Position numbers and translations under genes: made by a program. From assembly GCA_016189905.1 (NCBI GenBank), contig JACPRP010000051.1:1-44846 (forward strand): DNA of 44,846 nucleotides. The letters run 5' to 3'. Positions 16,025-24,550 of this stretch are shown in pieces. Every line of letters begins with the position of its first letter. Position 1 is the stretch's first letter. This stretch comes from Chloroflexota bacterium. GTDB lineage: Bacteria > Chloroflexota > UBA6077 > FW602-bin22 > JACPRP01. A model generated the notes under the pieces. It saw only the letters and a program-made list of their open reading frames with translations, had not been told where the DNA came from and did no database searches.

Positions 16025-16053
16025 ATCATACGTTCCACAGCACAGGACGGAAA
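16025..16053 (-). promoter_or_regulatory. Possible promoter of the small membrane protein gene
   Basis: Minus-strand TTTCCG (16048-16053) and TATGAT (16025-16030) are 17 bp apart. The -10 box is good and the -35 box poor. It would give a leader of about 100 nt holding the two hairpins at 15932-15979. Confidence 0.35.
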
Positions 16054-16101
16054 CCCGTGCAACGCCCCGTGCATAGCTCGACAGGTTCCGTGTCGGTCGG
16101 G

Positions 16102-16160
16102 GGAAAATGCCCTGTGCACGGTCAGACACATTGCGGGTCGGCCATAGGAAAACGCCCTGT
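16102..16160 (+). repeat. Pair of 14-bp direct repeats before the epimerase promoter
   Basis: GGAAAATGCCCTGT (16102-16115) and GGAAAACGCCCTGT (16147-16160) differ at one base and are 45 bp apart. The second covers the -35 position of the extended -10 promoter at 16167-16175. A regulator binding site is a reasonable guess. Confidence 0.4.
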
Positions 16161-16166
16161 TTATTC

Positions 16167-16175
16167 TGCTATAAT
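16167..16175 (+). promoter_or_regulatory. Extended -10 promoter of the TIGR01777 epimerase gene
   Basis: TGC directly before TATAAT (16170-16175) makes a perfect extended -10 element 36 bp before the start codon. The -35 region is poor, as is common with extended -10 promoters. Confidence 0.6.
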
Positions 16176-16211
16176 AGCCGTAGCGTTCGAGATCGACGAG
16201 GGGGCTGATGG

Positions 16212-17123
16212 ATGAGAATCGCGATAACGGGTGCGACCGGCTTCATCGGCAGACGGTTATGCTATGCCCTGGCCGAGAGAGGCGATGAGGTCATCGCGAT
16301 CACGCGGGACGCGGTGCGCGCAAGACGCTCACTTCCACCGGATACCCGGCTGCTTGAATGGCGGGGTGAGCCGGATGCCACGCTGGATTTCGACGCTTTG
16401 AATGTGGACGCGGTCGTGCACCTGGCCGGCGAGTCACTCGCCGGCCGGTGGAGTGAGGGGCGCAAGAGAGCCATCTACGGAAGCCGTGTGCTCGGCACGC
16501 ACGGCCTGCTCGCCGGCCTCGAACTGGCCAAACGTCGTCCCCGCCTCGTGATCAGCGGCTCAGCCATCGGCTATTATGGCGATCGCGGTGACGAGCGCCT
16601 CGACGAAGGTTCTGCGCCTGGTAATGGCTTCCTCGCGCAGGTTTGCAAGGGCTGGGAAGCAGAGGCCGTAAAGGCGGAAGCCCTTGGGGTGCGGGTCGTG
16701 CTAATCCGCTCGGGAATCGTTCTTGGTCCATCAGGCGGGGTGCTGGCGGCGATGCTTACGCCTTTCCTGTTGGGCCTGGGTGGACCCATGGGCAGCGGTC
16801 GGCAGTGGATGTCGTGGATCCACCTCGACGACGAGGTAGGCTTGATCCTGCACGCCATCGAGCGCGAAGAGATTATGGGCGCCCTGAATGCCACGGCTCC
16901 GGAGCCAGTAACCAACAGGGAGTTTGCCAGGAGTCTCGGGGCCGTTGTGAGGAGACCGGCGATGGTGCCGGTGCCAGCCAGTATGTTGCGGCTGGTCCTG
17001 GGCGAAGCGTCGGAGATGGTGCTGAGCAGCCAGCGGGTGTTGCCTGCCAGGGCGGAGGCGACAGGCTACCGGTTTCGTTGGTCATCGCTTGAAGCGGCCT
17101 TGAAGGACTGCCTCAGGCGTTGA
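16212..17123 (+). CDS. TIGR01777-type NAD-dependent epimerase (YfcH-like SDR protein)
   Basis: The 303-residue protein is an extended short-chain dehydrogenase. It opens with the Rossmann motif ITGATGFIGRRL, has HLAGE in the third strand, the catalytic-type YYGDRG, and ends with a DUF1731-type C-terminal part (about 245-300) rich in the pattern VPASMLRLVLGEASEMVLSS. These are features of the TIGR01777/YfcH family, whose substrate is not known. The ATG at 16212 follows GAGGGGG. It is a single gene, since its stop lies 13 bp from the stop of the convergent glycoside hydrolase gene and no terminator is visible between them. Confidence 0.85.
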   Translation: MRIAITGATGFIGRRLCYALAERGDEVIAITRDAVRARRSLPPDTRLLEWRGEPDATLDFDALNVDAVVHLAGESLAGRWSEGRKRAIYGSRVLGTHGLLAGLELAKRRPRLVISGSAIGYYGDRGDERLDEGSAPGNGFLAQVCKGWEAEAVKAEALGVRVVLIRSGIVLGPSGGVLAAMLTPFLLGLGGPMGSGRQWMSWIHLDDEVGLILHAIEREEIMGALNATAPEPVTNREFARSLGAVVRRPAMVPVPASMLRLVLGEASEMVLSSQRVLPARAEATGYRFRWSSLEAALKDCLRR

Positions 17124-17136
17124 ACGGAACTTCCGC

Positions 17137-19761
17137 TCACGGCAAGGCGGCGGTGGGCTGGTCGGGTTTGGGGAAGTAGGTTCGGGCATCGGCACCGTGA
17201 CTCCACACGTTACTGTACGAGCGGACCCCTTCGACGTCCAGTCGAAAGTAGAGCTTGTTGGCTCCATCACGGGCGGTGCTAACATCGACATCGTTGAACT
17301 GCCAGACAGGAAAGGTGATTCCGTTCTCCGTTTTCAACGTTCTGATCCCCACCGTTACTTGACGCCCGATCTCATTGTTCAGAGCCTGCCACAACCTCAC
17401 CGGGCGATCGTAATTCACTGGGACCGAGTTACGGGTTCCGTGCTCGAAAAGGTAAGCGCCTATGTTTGCCCGAGTTGCCTGATCAACCGGCAGATTGCCC
17501 TGTGGCCAGACGATTTCGATCTTCGCGTCTACCATCGAAGGGGGGGCATTGAGAACGCCTGTTGGCACGTCCATCCGAGGGAAGCTCGTGCGTGCGTCCG
17601 TTCCGTGGCTCCAGATGTTTCCAAAGCTGCTGATGCCTTCGGCGACGACTCTGAAGAAGAGCTTGTTGAGTGGCTCGCGGGCCTGGCTAACGTCGATGTC
17701 GTTGAACTGCCAGACGGGGAACTTCAGCAATCCCTGGACGGAGTAGGACTTCGTGCCCACCGCGACCTCTTCTTCCACGTCGTTGTTGCGGGCCCTGAAC
17801 AGTTTTGCCGGTCGATCGAATCCCGGGCTGACCGATACCAGACCGTTTCGTTTGAAAATGTAGGCGCCCAGGTTGGCTCTGATGGCCTCAGCCACCGGCT
17901 TGTTCTCGTGAGGCCAGACGATCTGTATCTTGGCGTCCACCTCATTCGGACCCGCCGCTGGTTGCGCTGGAACAGGAAGCGGAGGTGGGTTGCTCACCAC
18001 ATTTCCAGAGAGCACAATCGTACTGGCTATCCCGTTCGAAGGATAGTCGTAGCCTCCGAGAAGGTTACCAGCACTATCGCGGCCGCGACTGCGGAAAACA
18101 TAGGTGTGGTTACGCTGTGCAAATGTAGAACCGGTGCCAAACTGCGCCGAGGTTGTCACGGTATCGGTGATCCAGTCCCTCCAGACCCCCTCGGCGGCAT
18201 CCATATATTGGACGTCGAACTTGATCGGCCCTGATGGCGACGACGTTGCGGACCAACTCACAGTGAATGGCGATTCGACGCCCGATGGAAGTGGCTTCAC
18301 CACCGTGGTCGGCACCCGATAATCTGGCTCGACAAGGATCATCGGCTCGCCGCCGACAATGAAGTCATTGAGATTGCAGCCATTCGGGGTGTAGCAAGTG
18401 AAGTTATTGTTGTTCGTTGCCGGCGCAAGCCCGACGGTGTAGGCTCCGTCGACCGCGGCTATCGGCTGTTGCTGCCCAAGCCTGTCGACGCGCCTCGCCC
18501 GCTCCGTATCTGCGACCAGACGAACCTGCTGGTTAGGATTGCCATCGTTGTTCCAAACCACCGTGACCTTCCCATTCGGCGTGCCGTACATCGTGATGAT
18601 GTCGATGCCCTTCGCGTCGGCCCAGCCGGTCCGACCAAGGTTCACGCGGGTAACCATCTGAGCGTTCGAGAAGTACTTCGCGGCGGTCTGGTAAGCGGTG
18701 TATCCGGGCCGAAGTGCTCCCGCGTTAGAAACCAGGCCGAAATACTCCGCCTTGTTGCGAGTAGCGGGATTGATGGCGCCAGCCCCATCGTCATACAACT
18801 GGAAGATGAAGATCTTGTCCAGGCCAGCGGCCAATCCGTTTGCGAATGATTGAATGATATAGGCGGCGTGTTCTGCTTGTGTGGCCCGGCCTGGACCTTT
18901 CTCGCCCGTTTCCGTGTCCCAGATTCCTATTCCGGCCTCATTCACCCAGATCGGCTTGTCGAAGCCGTAGTTTTGCATCAGTTTGTGGAAGCCGACGAAA
19001 CTCGGTGTGCCCACGTAGCCGATCGGGAGATCGTATAGCGTGCCGGCGCGTCCATAGATGTGTAGAGGCAGAATGTCGAAGTAGTAGTTATTCTGCTTGG
19101 CCGAAGTATCCCTGGACATTTCGTCCAGCAGCTTGGGGAAGAACTTGTCGTTATTCTCGGGGAAGGCGAGCGCTCCCATCAGAACCTGGCTGCCTGGATC
19201 GGCGGCTTTGACCGCCTTGTACCCGGCCTTCAAAAGCTGGTAATAATCGGCCACCGACCAATACCAGAAAACGCCGGTGCCGTCGGAGTTGGTGAGGTCC
19301 GGCTCGTTCCAGATTTCCCAGTAGCGCACTCGTCCTTTGAAGTGGGTAACAGTCTGGGAGACGTATCTTTGCCAGGCATCTAGCGAAATGTTTCCCCCGG
19401 CGACGGCCCACGCGGGTGCGCCCAGCAATATCCCCTGCACCTGGAGGCCATTGGCGATGTCGGAGTTTACGGCCTTGTCCAACTTGTTGAAATCGAAGGC
19501 GCCCTGCGATGGCTGTATCTCATTCCAGTAGAAGGGGAATCTGTCCCAGCGGGCACCAATATCTACTGCCTGGCGCAGTCTCTCCGGTGAGGTGGGCAGG
19601 CCAGGCGGGTTGATCCAATTGACGCCGAAATGGTTATCGCCTTGAACTTCAGGCGCAGCGCCCGCCGGGAAAGTGGGCCACTGAATCCCCGCAATCGCGA
19701 TGGCGATCATCAGCGCCAGAAACAGGCGTAGTTGCTTTGATAGCGAAAGACGTTTCAGCAC
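17137..19761 (-). CDS. Secreted glycoside hydrolase-like protein with duplicated C-terminal domain
   Basis: The 874-residue product starts with a signal peptide (basic start, hydrophobic core to about residue 36, FPAGAA). Residues about 40-370 form a TIM-barrel of the GH39/GH5-like clan A type. E153 in WEIWNEPD is the likely acid/base and E275 in PIWVNEAG the likely nucleophile. A middle part (about 370-600) looks beta-rich and includes a fibronectin-like stretch with FDVQYMDAA. Residues about 607-742 and 743-874 are a tandem repeat sharing VWP, FPVWQFNDxDVS, NKLxFR and WSHGxDART. The substrate is unknown, though a polysaccharide outside the cell is likely. The start is GTG at 19761 with no good ribosome site. 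Its own promoter lies at 19834-19862. Confidence 0.8.
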   Translation of the reverse strand: MLKRLSLSKQLRLFLALMIAIAIAGIQWPTFPAGAAPEVQGDNHFGVNWINPPGLPTSPERLRQAVDIGARWDRFPFYWNEIQPSQGAFDFNKLDKAVNSDIANGLQVQGILLGAPAWAVAGGNISLDAWQRYVSQTVTHFKGRVRYWEIWNEPDLTNSDGTGVFWYWSVADYYQLLKAGYKAVKAADPGSQVLMGALAFPENNDKFFPKLLDEMSRDTSAKQNNYYFDILPLHIYGRAGTLYDLPIGYVGTPSFVGFHKLMQNYGFDKPIWVNEAGIGIWDTETGEKGPGRATQAEHAAYIIQSFANGLAAGLDKIFIFQLYDDGAGAINPATRNKAEYFGLVSNAGALRPGYTAYQTAAKYFSNAQMVTRVNLGRTGWADAKGIDIITMYGTPNGKVTVVWNNDGNPNQQVRLVADTERARRVDRLGQQQPIAAVDGAYTVGLAPATNNNNFTCYTPNGCNLNDFIVGGEPMILVEPDYRVPTTVVKPLPSGVESPFTVSWSATSSPSGPIKFDVQYMDAAEGVWRDWITDTVTTSAQFGTGSTFAQRNHTYVFRSRGRDSAGNLLGGYDYPSNGIASTIVLSGNVVSNPPPLPVPAQPAAGPNEVDAKIQIVWPHENKPVAEAIRANLGAYIFKRNGLVSVSPGFDRPAKLFRARNNDVEEEVAVGTKSYSVQGLLKFPVWQFNDIDVSQAREPLNKLFFRVVAEGISSFGNIWSHGTDARTSFPRMDVPTGVLNAPPSMVDAKIEIVWPQGNLPVDQATRANIGAYLFEHGTRNSVPVNYDRPVRLWQALNNEIGRQVTVGIRTLKTENGITFPVWQFNDVDVSTARDGANKLYFRLDVEGVRSYSNVWSHGADARTYFPKPDQPTAALP

Positions 19762-19806
19762 GATGAGGTGTATATTGATACCTTCAGTTTTTAGGATGTT
19801 GCGTGC

Positions 19807-19824
19807 GTTGGCACGTCCGCCAAC
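19807..19824. promoter_or_regulatory. Inverted repeat at the start point of the glycoside hydrolase transcript
   Basis: GTTGGC (19807-19812) and GCCAAC (19819-19824) form a perfect 6-bp inverted repeat with a 6-bp centre. It begins about 10 bp downstream of the -10 box of the promoter at 19834-19862, so it overlaps or directly follows the start point. A repressor operator or a leader hairpin are both possible. Confidence 0.45.
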
Positions 19825-19833
19825 TTCCCTGGC

Positions 19834-19862
19834 ATTTTACAACAGGTGGGAGCCTCTGTCCA
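19834..19862 (-). promoter_or_regulatory. Promoter of the glycoside hydrolase gene
   Basis: Minus-strand TGGACA (19857-19862) and TAAAAT (19834-19839) are 17 bp apart, each one mismatch from consensus. It lies in the 198-bp gap after tadC, so the hydrolase gene can be expressed apart from the tad operon. Confidence 0.6.
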
Positions 19863-19959
19863 GTCCCAGATATTTCTTGGAATGAATGTTTACGGCGTTC
19901 GGAGGCGGCGACGTTTTCATACTCGGTGTTATAGTCTAATGACTTCGACATCAGATACC

Positions 19960-20877
19960 TTACCTCGCCCCAAGGCTGTTCACGATTGTGGGCAAGGCCG
20001 GACCGAGTACGACGACATAGATCGAGGGGAAGATCAGTATCACCATCGGAAAGACCATTTTTAACGGGGCCTGGTGGGCCAGTTCTTCAGCGCGCTGGCG
20101 GCGTCGTATCCTCATTTGATCGGACTGAATGTGCAATACCTTGCCGATGCTGACGCCGAGCTGGTCCGCCTGGATGATCGCGCTAACGAAAGTCGATACC
20201 TCTGGCACCTCGGTCCGAGAAACGAGTGCCCGTAGCGCCTCGCGCCTTGTCTTTCCCATACGAATCTCGGATAGTATGCGACCGAACTCGTAGGAAAGAG
20301 CGTTCTCCCATTTCTGCGCCACTTTTGCCAGCGCCGCATCGAATCCAAGTCCCGCTTCGACGCAGACCGTGAGGAGATCGAGCGCATCTGGCAGCGCCCT
20401 GGAGATCTCCTTCTTCCGGGCGCTGATCCTTGAGCTAAGCCAGTAGTTCGGGATGTAATAGCCGAGCACCGCCAGGATCGCCGAGAATGCCACGGCGTTC
20501 AAGAAAGATCCGACTCTCACCAGGAGTAAGAAGCAAACGGCGCCAAGTATCAACCCCACGAAGCCTTTGATTCCCAGGAAGTCTCGAACATCTATGTTGT
20601 AAGGATTGCCCGCCAGGATCAATTTGTGCTGAATAGCGGCGACCGTTTTTGGCGGCGTCCGGCTCAGAATGAGCCAGGACATCTGCTGCATCAGCGGTTT
20701 TACCATGCGATCAGAGAAAGGCTGACGAAGCTCGAGCTCCTCAAGGTTGCGAGCCGGAACGGCGTACCTGGCGAGCCTGTTCTGGACCTGGTCAGGTTGA
20801 CGAATTCGGGCGATGCCGACGAAGATCAAGGCGACACTTAGCGCTGCAAGAGCTGATATTATAAGAGGCAGAATCAC
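19960..20877 (-). CDS. tadC: Tad pilus inner-membrane platform protein TadC
   Basis: This 305-residue protein has the T2SSF (GspF-like) domain of TadC, with the core ALPDALDLLTVCVEAGLGFDAAL and the following segment TSRTEVPEVSTFVSAIIQADQLG-type pattern at about 165-235. Membrane segments lie at the N terminus (about 5-22), about 95-145 and at the C terminus. With TadB it forms the membrane platform on which the TadA ATPase acts to extend Flp pili. It follows tadB by 2 bp and is the last tad gene of the operon. No tadD, tadE, tadF or tadG follow. Confidence 0.9.
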   Translation of the reverse strand: MILPLIISALAALSVALIFVGIARIRQPDQVQNRLARYAVPARNLEELELRQPFSDRMVKPLMQQMSWLILSRTPPKTVAAIQHKLILAGNPYNIDVRDFLGIKGFVGLILGAVCFLLLVRVGSFLNAVAFSAILAVLGYYIPNYWLSSRISARKKEISRALPDALDLLTVCVEAGLGFDAALAKVAQKWENALSYEFGRILSEIRMGKTRREALRALVSRTEVPEVSTFVSAIIQADQLGVSIGKVLHIQSDQMRIRRRQRAEELAHQAPLKMVFPMVILIFPSIYVVVLGPALPTIVNSLGAR

Positions 20878-20879
20878 CG

Positions 20880-21842
20880 CTAAACCTCGATGTTTGTTAT
20901 CTTTCGCATCGCCATGAAGCCGAGCACGATAAGAACTGCGCTGCAGATCGGCAATACGATCGCCGGGAAGCAGATGACTTTTTCCGTCGAGAAAAGCTGC
21001 ATCATATACTTGGAGTTCATCAAATAAAGAATGAAACCAAGCCCCACAGGGAGCAAGCTGATCACGTATCCGCTCAAGGTCTGCTGTGCGGTTAGACTCT
21101 TGATCTCCCCTTTGACCCTCACTCGTTCGCGAATCGTCCCGGCGATCGTGTCGAGAATCTGCGAAAGGTTGCCGCCAACTTCGTGCTGCACGTTGATAGC
21201 GGTGACCATTAAATCGAGGTCCTCGCTGTCGATGCGACGAACCAGGTGGGCCAGGGCCTCCTCTGGCGTCAGTCCCAGACTCACCTCTCGCACAACCCGA
21301 CTGAACTCCTCTGAAGAAGGTTCGGGGGCCTCGCGCGACACCAGCTCCAGGGACTGCAGCAAGCTGTAGCCCGAGCGCAGGGCGTTGGCGATCAACAAGA
21401 TGGTGTCGGCGAGCTGATAGTTAAAGGCTTTCAGGCGCGCCTTCTGCCGGTGGCCGATGTAAAGGCGTGGCAGATAGAATCCAACCACGCCCCCCGCTAG
21501 CGTTCCGGCTGGACTTCGAGTGATTATGAGCGCTAAGGCGGCCAGCCCAACTATGCACGCGGCGTTAGCGACGAGGTATTCTGACACCGTCATCCTGAGG
21601 TTTGCTCTCGCCAGCTCTCGCTGAATGTGCGAAGCGAAGTCGTATCGAGCTATCGCCCTATCCATCTTAGCGCTGATTGGCGACGCCCTCTGTTCGAGGG
21701 ATTGCTGTCGTCTGGGTGCAGGGGCGGAGCCCAGTCTCGCGGCGATGTCCACTTCACTCGCCATGAGCCTGTGTAAGCCGAGGAAGATCAAGCATATCGC
21801 CGTTGCCGACAATACCGCTGCCAGGATTGCCACGCTTACCAT
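20880..21842 (-). CDS. tadB: Tad pilus inner-membrane platform protein TadB
   Basis: The 320-residue product carries the T2SSF domain typical of TadB. The cytoplasmic core has LADTILLIANALRSGYSLLQSL at its heart, followed by EEALAHLVRRIDSEDL and a conserved INVQHEVGGNLSQILD. Two N-terminal and two C-terminal membrane segments flank it. It pairs with TadC in the pilus platform. The ATG at 21842 overlaps the last codons of tadA by 7 nt, which points to coupled translation. The soluble stretch at about 40-65 is rich in arginine and serine. Confidence 0.9.
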   Translation of the reverse strand: MVSVAILAAVLSATAICLIFLGLHRLMASEVDIAARLGSAPAPRRQQSLEQRASPISAKMDRAIARYDFASHIQRELARANLRMTVSEYLVANAACIVGLAALALIITRSPAGTLAGGVVGFYLPRLYIGHRQKARLKAFNYQLADTILLIANALRSGYSLLQSLELVSREAPEPSSEEFSRVVREVSLGLTPEEALAHLVRRIDSEDLDLMVTAINVQHEVGGNLSQILDTIAGTIRERVRVKGEIKSLTAQQTLSGYVISLLPVGLGFILYLMNSKYMMQLFSTEKVICFPAIVLPICSAVLIVLGFMAMRKITNIEV

Positions 21843-23218
21843 CTATCTTTGATCCTCGTGCCGAGAGTGCTCTCGAATCCGAATGTGCTCGAAGGCAAGT
21901 AAATGTTTGCCATCTCGAGCTTGGGCGTGAACTTCGGCCTGATGCCGGTCGGCCGAATCCTACCGATTATTCGCCCGTCTTCCATACCTGTTTGCTCGAA
22001 TACAAACAGGTCTTGCAGCACCACCACGTCTCCTTCCATCCCCACCACCTCGGTGACGTTGACCACTCGACGGCTGCCATCGCGCAAGCGCTCCTGGTGT
22101 ACGATCAGGTCCAGGGCAGAAGACATTTGCTCTCGGATAGCGCGTAGCGGCAAGTCCATTCCTGCCATCAAGACCATCGTCTCAAGCCTGGCGACCGTGT
22201 CGCGGGGGCCGTTGGAGTGCGCCGTCGTCAGCGAGCCATCGTGCCCTGTGTTCATCGCTTGGAGCATGTCCAACGCCTCGCGGCCACGGCATTCGCCGAC
22301 GACGATTCTGTCGGGTCGCATTCGCAACGCGTTGATCACCAGCTCTCGGATCGTAATCTGGCCTTTACCCTCCATATTAGGCGGCCGGGTCTCAAGCGTA
22401 ACAATGTGTTCTTGGCGTAGTTGAAGCTCGGCGGCGTCTTCAATCGTGACGATGCGCTCGTCGTCAGGAATGAATGATGACAAGACGTTCAGCAGCGTCG
22501 TCTTTCCAGAGCCCGTGCCACCCGATATCACGACGTTGAGCCGCGCCGTCACACAAGCCCTGAGGAACTCGACAAGCTCTGGGGTCAACGATCCAAAGTG
22601 AATCAGGTCTTCGACCGTTAGCGGTGACTTCGAGAACTTGCGAATGGTGAGGACCGGGCCGATCAGGGAAACCGGGGGGATGATCGCGTTTACGCGCGAG
22701 CCATCTGGCAGCCTTGCATCCACCATCGGCTGACTTTCATCACACCGGCGGCCAAGCGGTGAGATTATCCTGTCGATTATGCGCATCACGTGGTCGTCGT
22801 TCTCGAATGCCGCGTCAGCTTTGTGAATCCTTCCCTTCTGCTCGACGTAGATGTTGTTCGGGCCGTTGACCATGATTTCAGTAACGGTCTCGTCGTTGAG
22901 AAGGGCTTCAAGCGGGCCGAAGCCAAGGATCTCTGCGGCTATTTGCTCAAACAGCCGCATCCGGTCAGCCCTCGTCAGGATAATGCCCTCGTGTTCAAGA
23001 ATCTGATTGAAAAGATCCTCTATCCCACGACGAACCTGGGCAGTGTTGCTCAGGTCCATCTTGGGGTTGAGCTCGGCGATCAGCTTGTTTTGCACCCTCG
23101 TTCTGACGTCGTGGGTGAGCTCTCGCACCACGTCTTTTTTTATCATAGGCGCCGGCGGCCTTCTGCCCTCCTCGCCGACTGGAACAGAATTACCCTCGAT
23201 TCGTCTGAGCAAAGACAT
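21836..23218 (-). CDS. tadA: Tad pilus assembly ATPase TadA/CpaF
   Basis: This 460-residue protein is a type II/IV secretion ATPase of the CpaF branch. The N-terminal domain (about 60-200) includes LGFGPLEALLNDETVTEIMVNG, a hallmark segment. Walker A is GGTGSGKTT at about 233-241, the Asp box is IVTIEDAAELQL, Walker B is RIVVGECRGREALDML, and the His box is GSLTTAHSNG. The hexamer powers pilin assembly through TadB/TadC. The ATG at 23218 follows AGGGGGT. The final 40 residues carry a longer tail than in many homologues. It sits between tadZ and tadB, 19 bp from the former. Confidence 0.94.
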   Translation of the reverse strand: MSLLRRIEGNSVPVGEEGRRPPAPMIKKDVVRELTHDVRTRVQNKLIAELNPKMDLSNTAQVRRGIEDLFNQILEHEGIILTRADRMRLFEQIAAEILGFGPLEALLNDETVTEIMVNGPNNIYVEQKGRIHKADAAFENDDHVMRIIDRIISPLGRRCDESQPMVDARLPDGSRVNAIIPPVSLIGPVLTIRKFSKSPLTVEDLIHFGSLTPELVEFLRACVTARLNVVISGGTGSGKTTLLNVLSSFIPDDERIVTIEDAAELQLRQEHIVTLETRPPNMEGKGQITIRELVINALRMRPDRIVVGECRGREALDMLQAMNTGHDGSLTTAHSNGPRDTVARLETMVLMAGMDLPLRAIREQMSSALDLIVHQERLRDGSRRVVNVTEVVGMEGDVVVLQDLFVFEQTGMEDGRIIGRIRPTGIRPKFTPKLEMANIYLPSSTFGFESTLGTRIKDRW

Positions 23219-23237
23219 AGTTGTTGACCCCCTGATA

Positions 23238-24506
23238 CTAGCCGCGTCTGAAAAGCCTGGCGCCGGCGATTTGCCGCAAGCCTATCTTACTGGTGGCCGT
23301 GCCCGCTGTTTCTGAACTGCCGTCGGCCTCGGCGATGAGCGCCGCCAGACTGAAAACGTTCTTGGCGATCATGCTGCTCCTATTTTGCAGGACGAATGGA
23401 ACGCCTTGATTCAAGGCCTGTGTCGTTACCCGTCCATCGCTCACGATACTTACCTGGATCGGGCATTGGAGACTGCCCTCAACGTCGGATACTCTTATGC
23501 CGCCACCACTATCACCGCGATTTAGCACCAGCTTGATTTTGTCCTTAGGATAGCCCAGTGCGTCGGCTACTTCTAGAAACAGCTTCACGTTTTTGATTGC
23601 TGGCAGTTCGAGGGTGAGGACGACCAGAATATGATCTGCGATGTCGAGCACTGAAAGCATCGGCTCGTGGAAAGACGGCCACGTATCCACCAGAACATAT
23701 TCATAGTTCTCTCGCAGCCTCTTAAGAATCGCGACTAATGCATCCCCGGTCACAAGCTCTGCCATCTCAGGTTTCGGTGGCGCCAGCAGCAGCCTGACCC
23801 CTGACGAGTGGCGAAGTAGCACCTCGTCGAGCAGGTCATCGTCGAGGTGCGCGACGTGTGGCACCAGATCCGCGATGGTCTTTTGCGAATGAACGTTGAA
23901 GAGCACCGCCACGTCGCCGAACTGAAGATTGCAGTCGACCAGGGCTACGCGCTTGCGTGTTTTCTCCTCGAGCGCCACCGCGAGATTGCTCACAATCGTC
24001 GTCCGTCCGACGCCACCTTTGGGACTGAACACCGCGATGATCTTCCCACGTTCGTGCACAGCAGCGCTGGCAGGGGTGACGTGACCGTTCGATCGCACCT
24101 CACCTGGAGCCCATCCACGGTCGATGCGCAGCTCTTGAACTCGTCGTATGCTGTTTGCCAGTTCTTCGCCACCGAAAGGCTTGATCAGGAACTCTCTAGC
24201 TCCGGCTAGCATCGACCGCCGCAGGTAGTCGGTTTCTCCCTGTATGGACATCATTATGATCTGGCTCTTGATTCCTTTCGCCATTATGGCCTCGGTCGTA
24301 GCGATGCCATCCATCCCAGGCATATTGATATCCATCAAGATGACATCGGGAGCGAGCCGCGCCGCCGTTTCAATGGCCTGTTGGCCGCTGAGCGCAGTGC
24401 CAATGACCTTGATGTCTTTCTCGAAGTAGAGCAGTTTTTTCAAATTCTCGTGCGTCTCGGAGATGTCGTCGACTATTAGAACGGTGATGCTATCTGGTTT
24501 GGGCAT
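23238..24506 (-). CDS. cpaE: Response-regulator receiver fused to a TadZ/CpaE ParA-like ATPase
   Basis: The 422-residue product has two domains. Residues about 6-125 form a receiver domain with D13/D14, the phospho-acceptor D59 (ILMDINMPGMDG), S87 and K109, all intact. Residues about 150-400 form a ParA/MinD-type ATPase with the deviant Walker A KGGVGRTT at 163-170. TadZ/CpaE proteins place the pilus machine in the cell, often at a pole. Here the receiver keeps all key residues and so could be phosphorylated, whereas many CpaE proteins have a degenerate receiver. The start ATG at 24506 and that of tadA share the same AACAACT before ATG. It lies between cpaB and tadA. Confidence 0.9.
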   Translation of the reverse strand: MPKPDSITVLIVDDISETHENLKKLLYFEKDIKVIGTALSGQQAIETAARLAPDVILMDINMPGMDGIATTEAIMAKGIKSQIIMMSIQGETDYLRRSMLAGAREFLIKPFGGEELANSIRRVQELRIDRGWAPGEVRSNGHVTPASAAVHERGKIIAVFSPKGGVGRTTIVSNLAVALEEKTRKRVALVDCNLQFGDVAVLFNVHSQKTIADLVPHVAHLDDDLLDEVLLRHSSGVRLLLAPPKPEMAELVTGDALVAILKRLRENYEYVLVDTWPSFHEPMLSVLDIADHILVVLTLELPAIKNVKLFLEVADALGYPKDKIKLVLNRGDSGGGIRVSDVEGSLQCPIQVSIVSDGRVTTQALNQGVPFVLQNRSSMIAKNVFSLAALIAEADGSSETAGTATSKIGLRQIAGARLFRRG

Positions 24507-24550
24507 AGTTGTTCACTGTCTCCACCTGCGTTGTGAGCGGCAGTAGTGTT

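Noticed and set aside
15917..16129. N-terminal extension of the small membrane protein
   Set aside because: No ribosome site, and it covers the leader hairpins and candidate promoter. The internal ATG has a perfect ribosome site.
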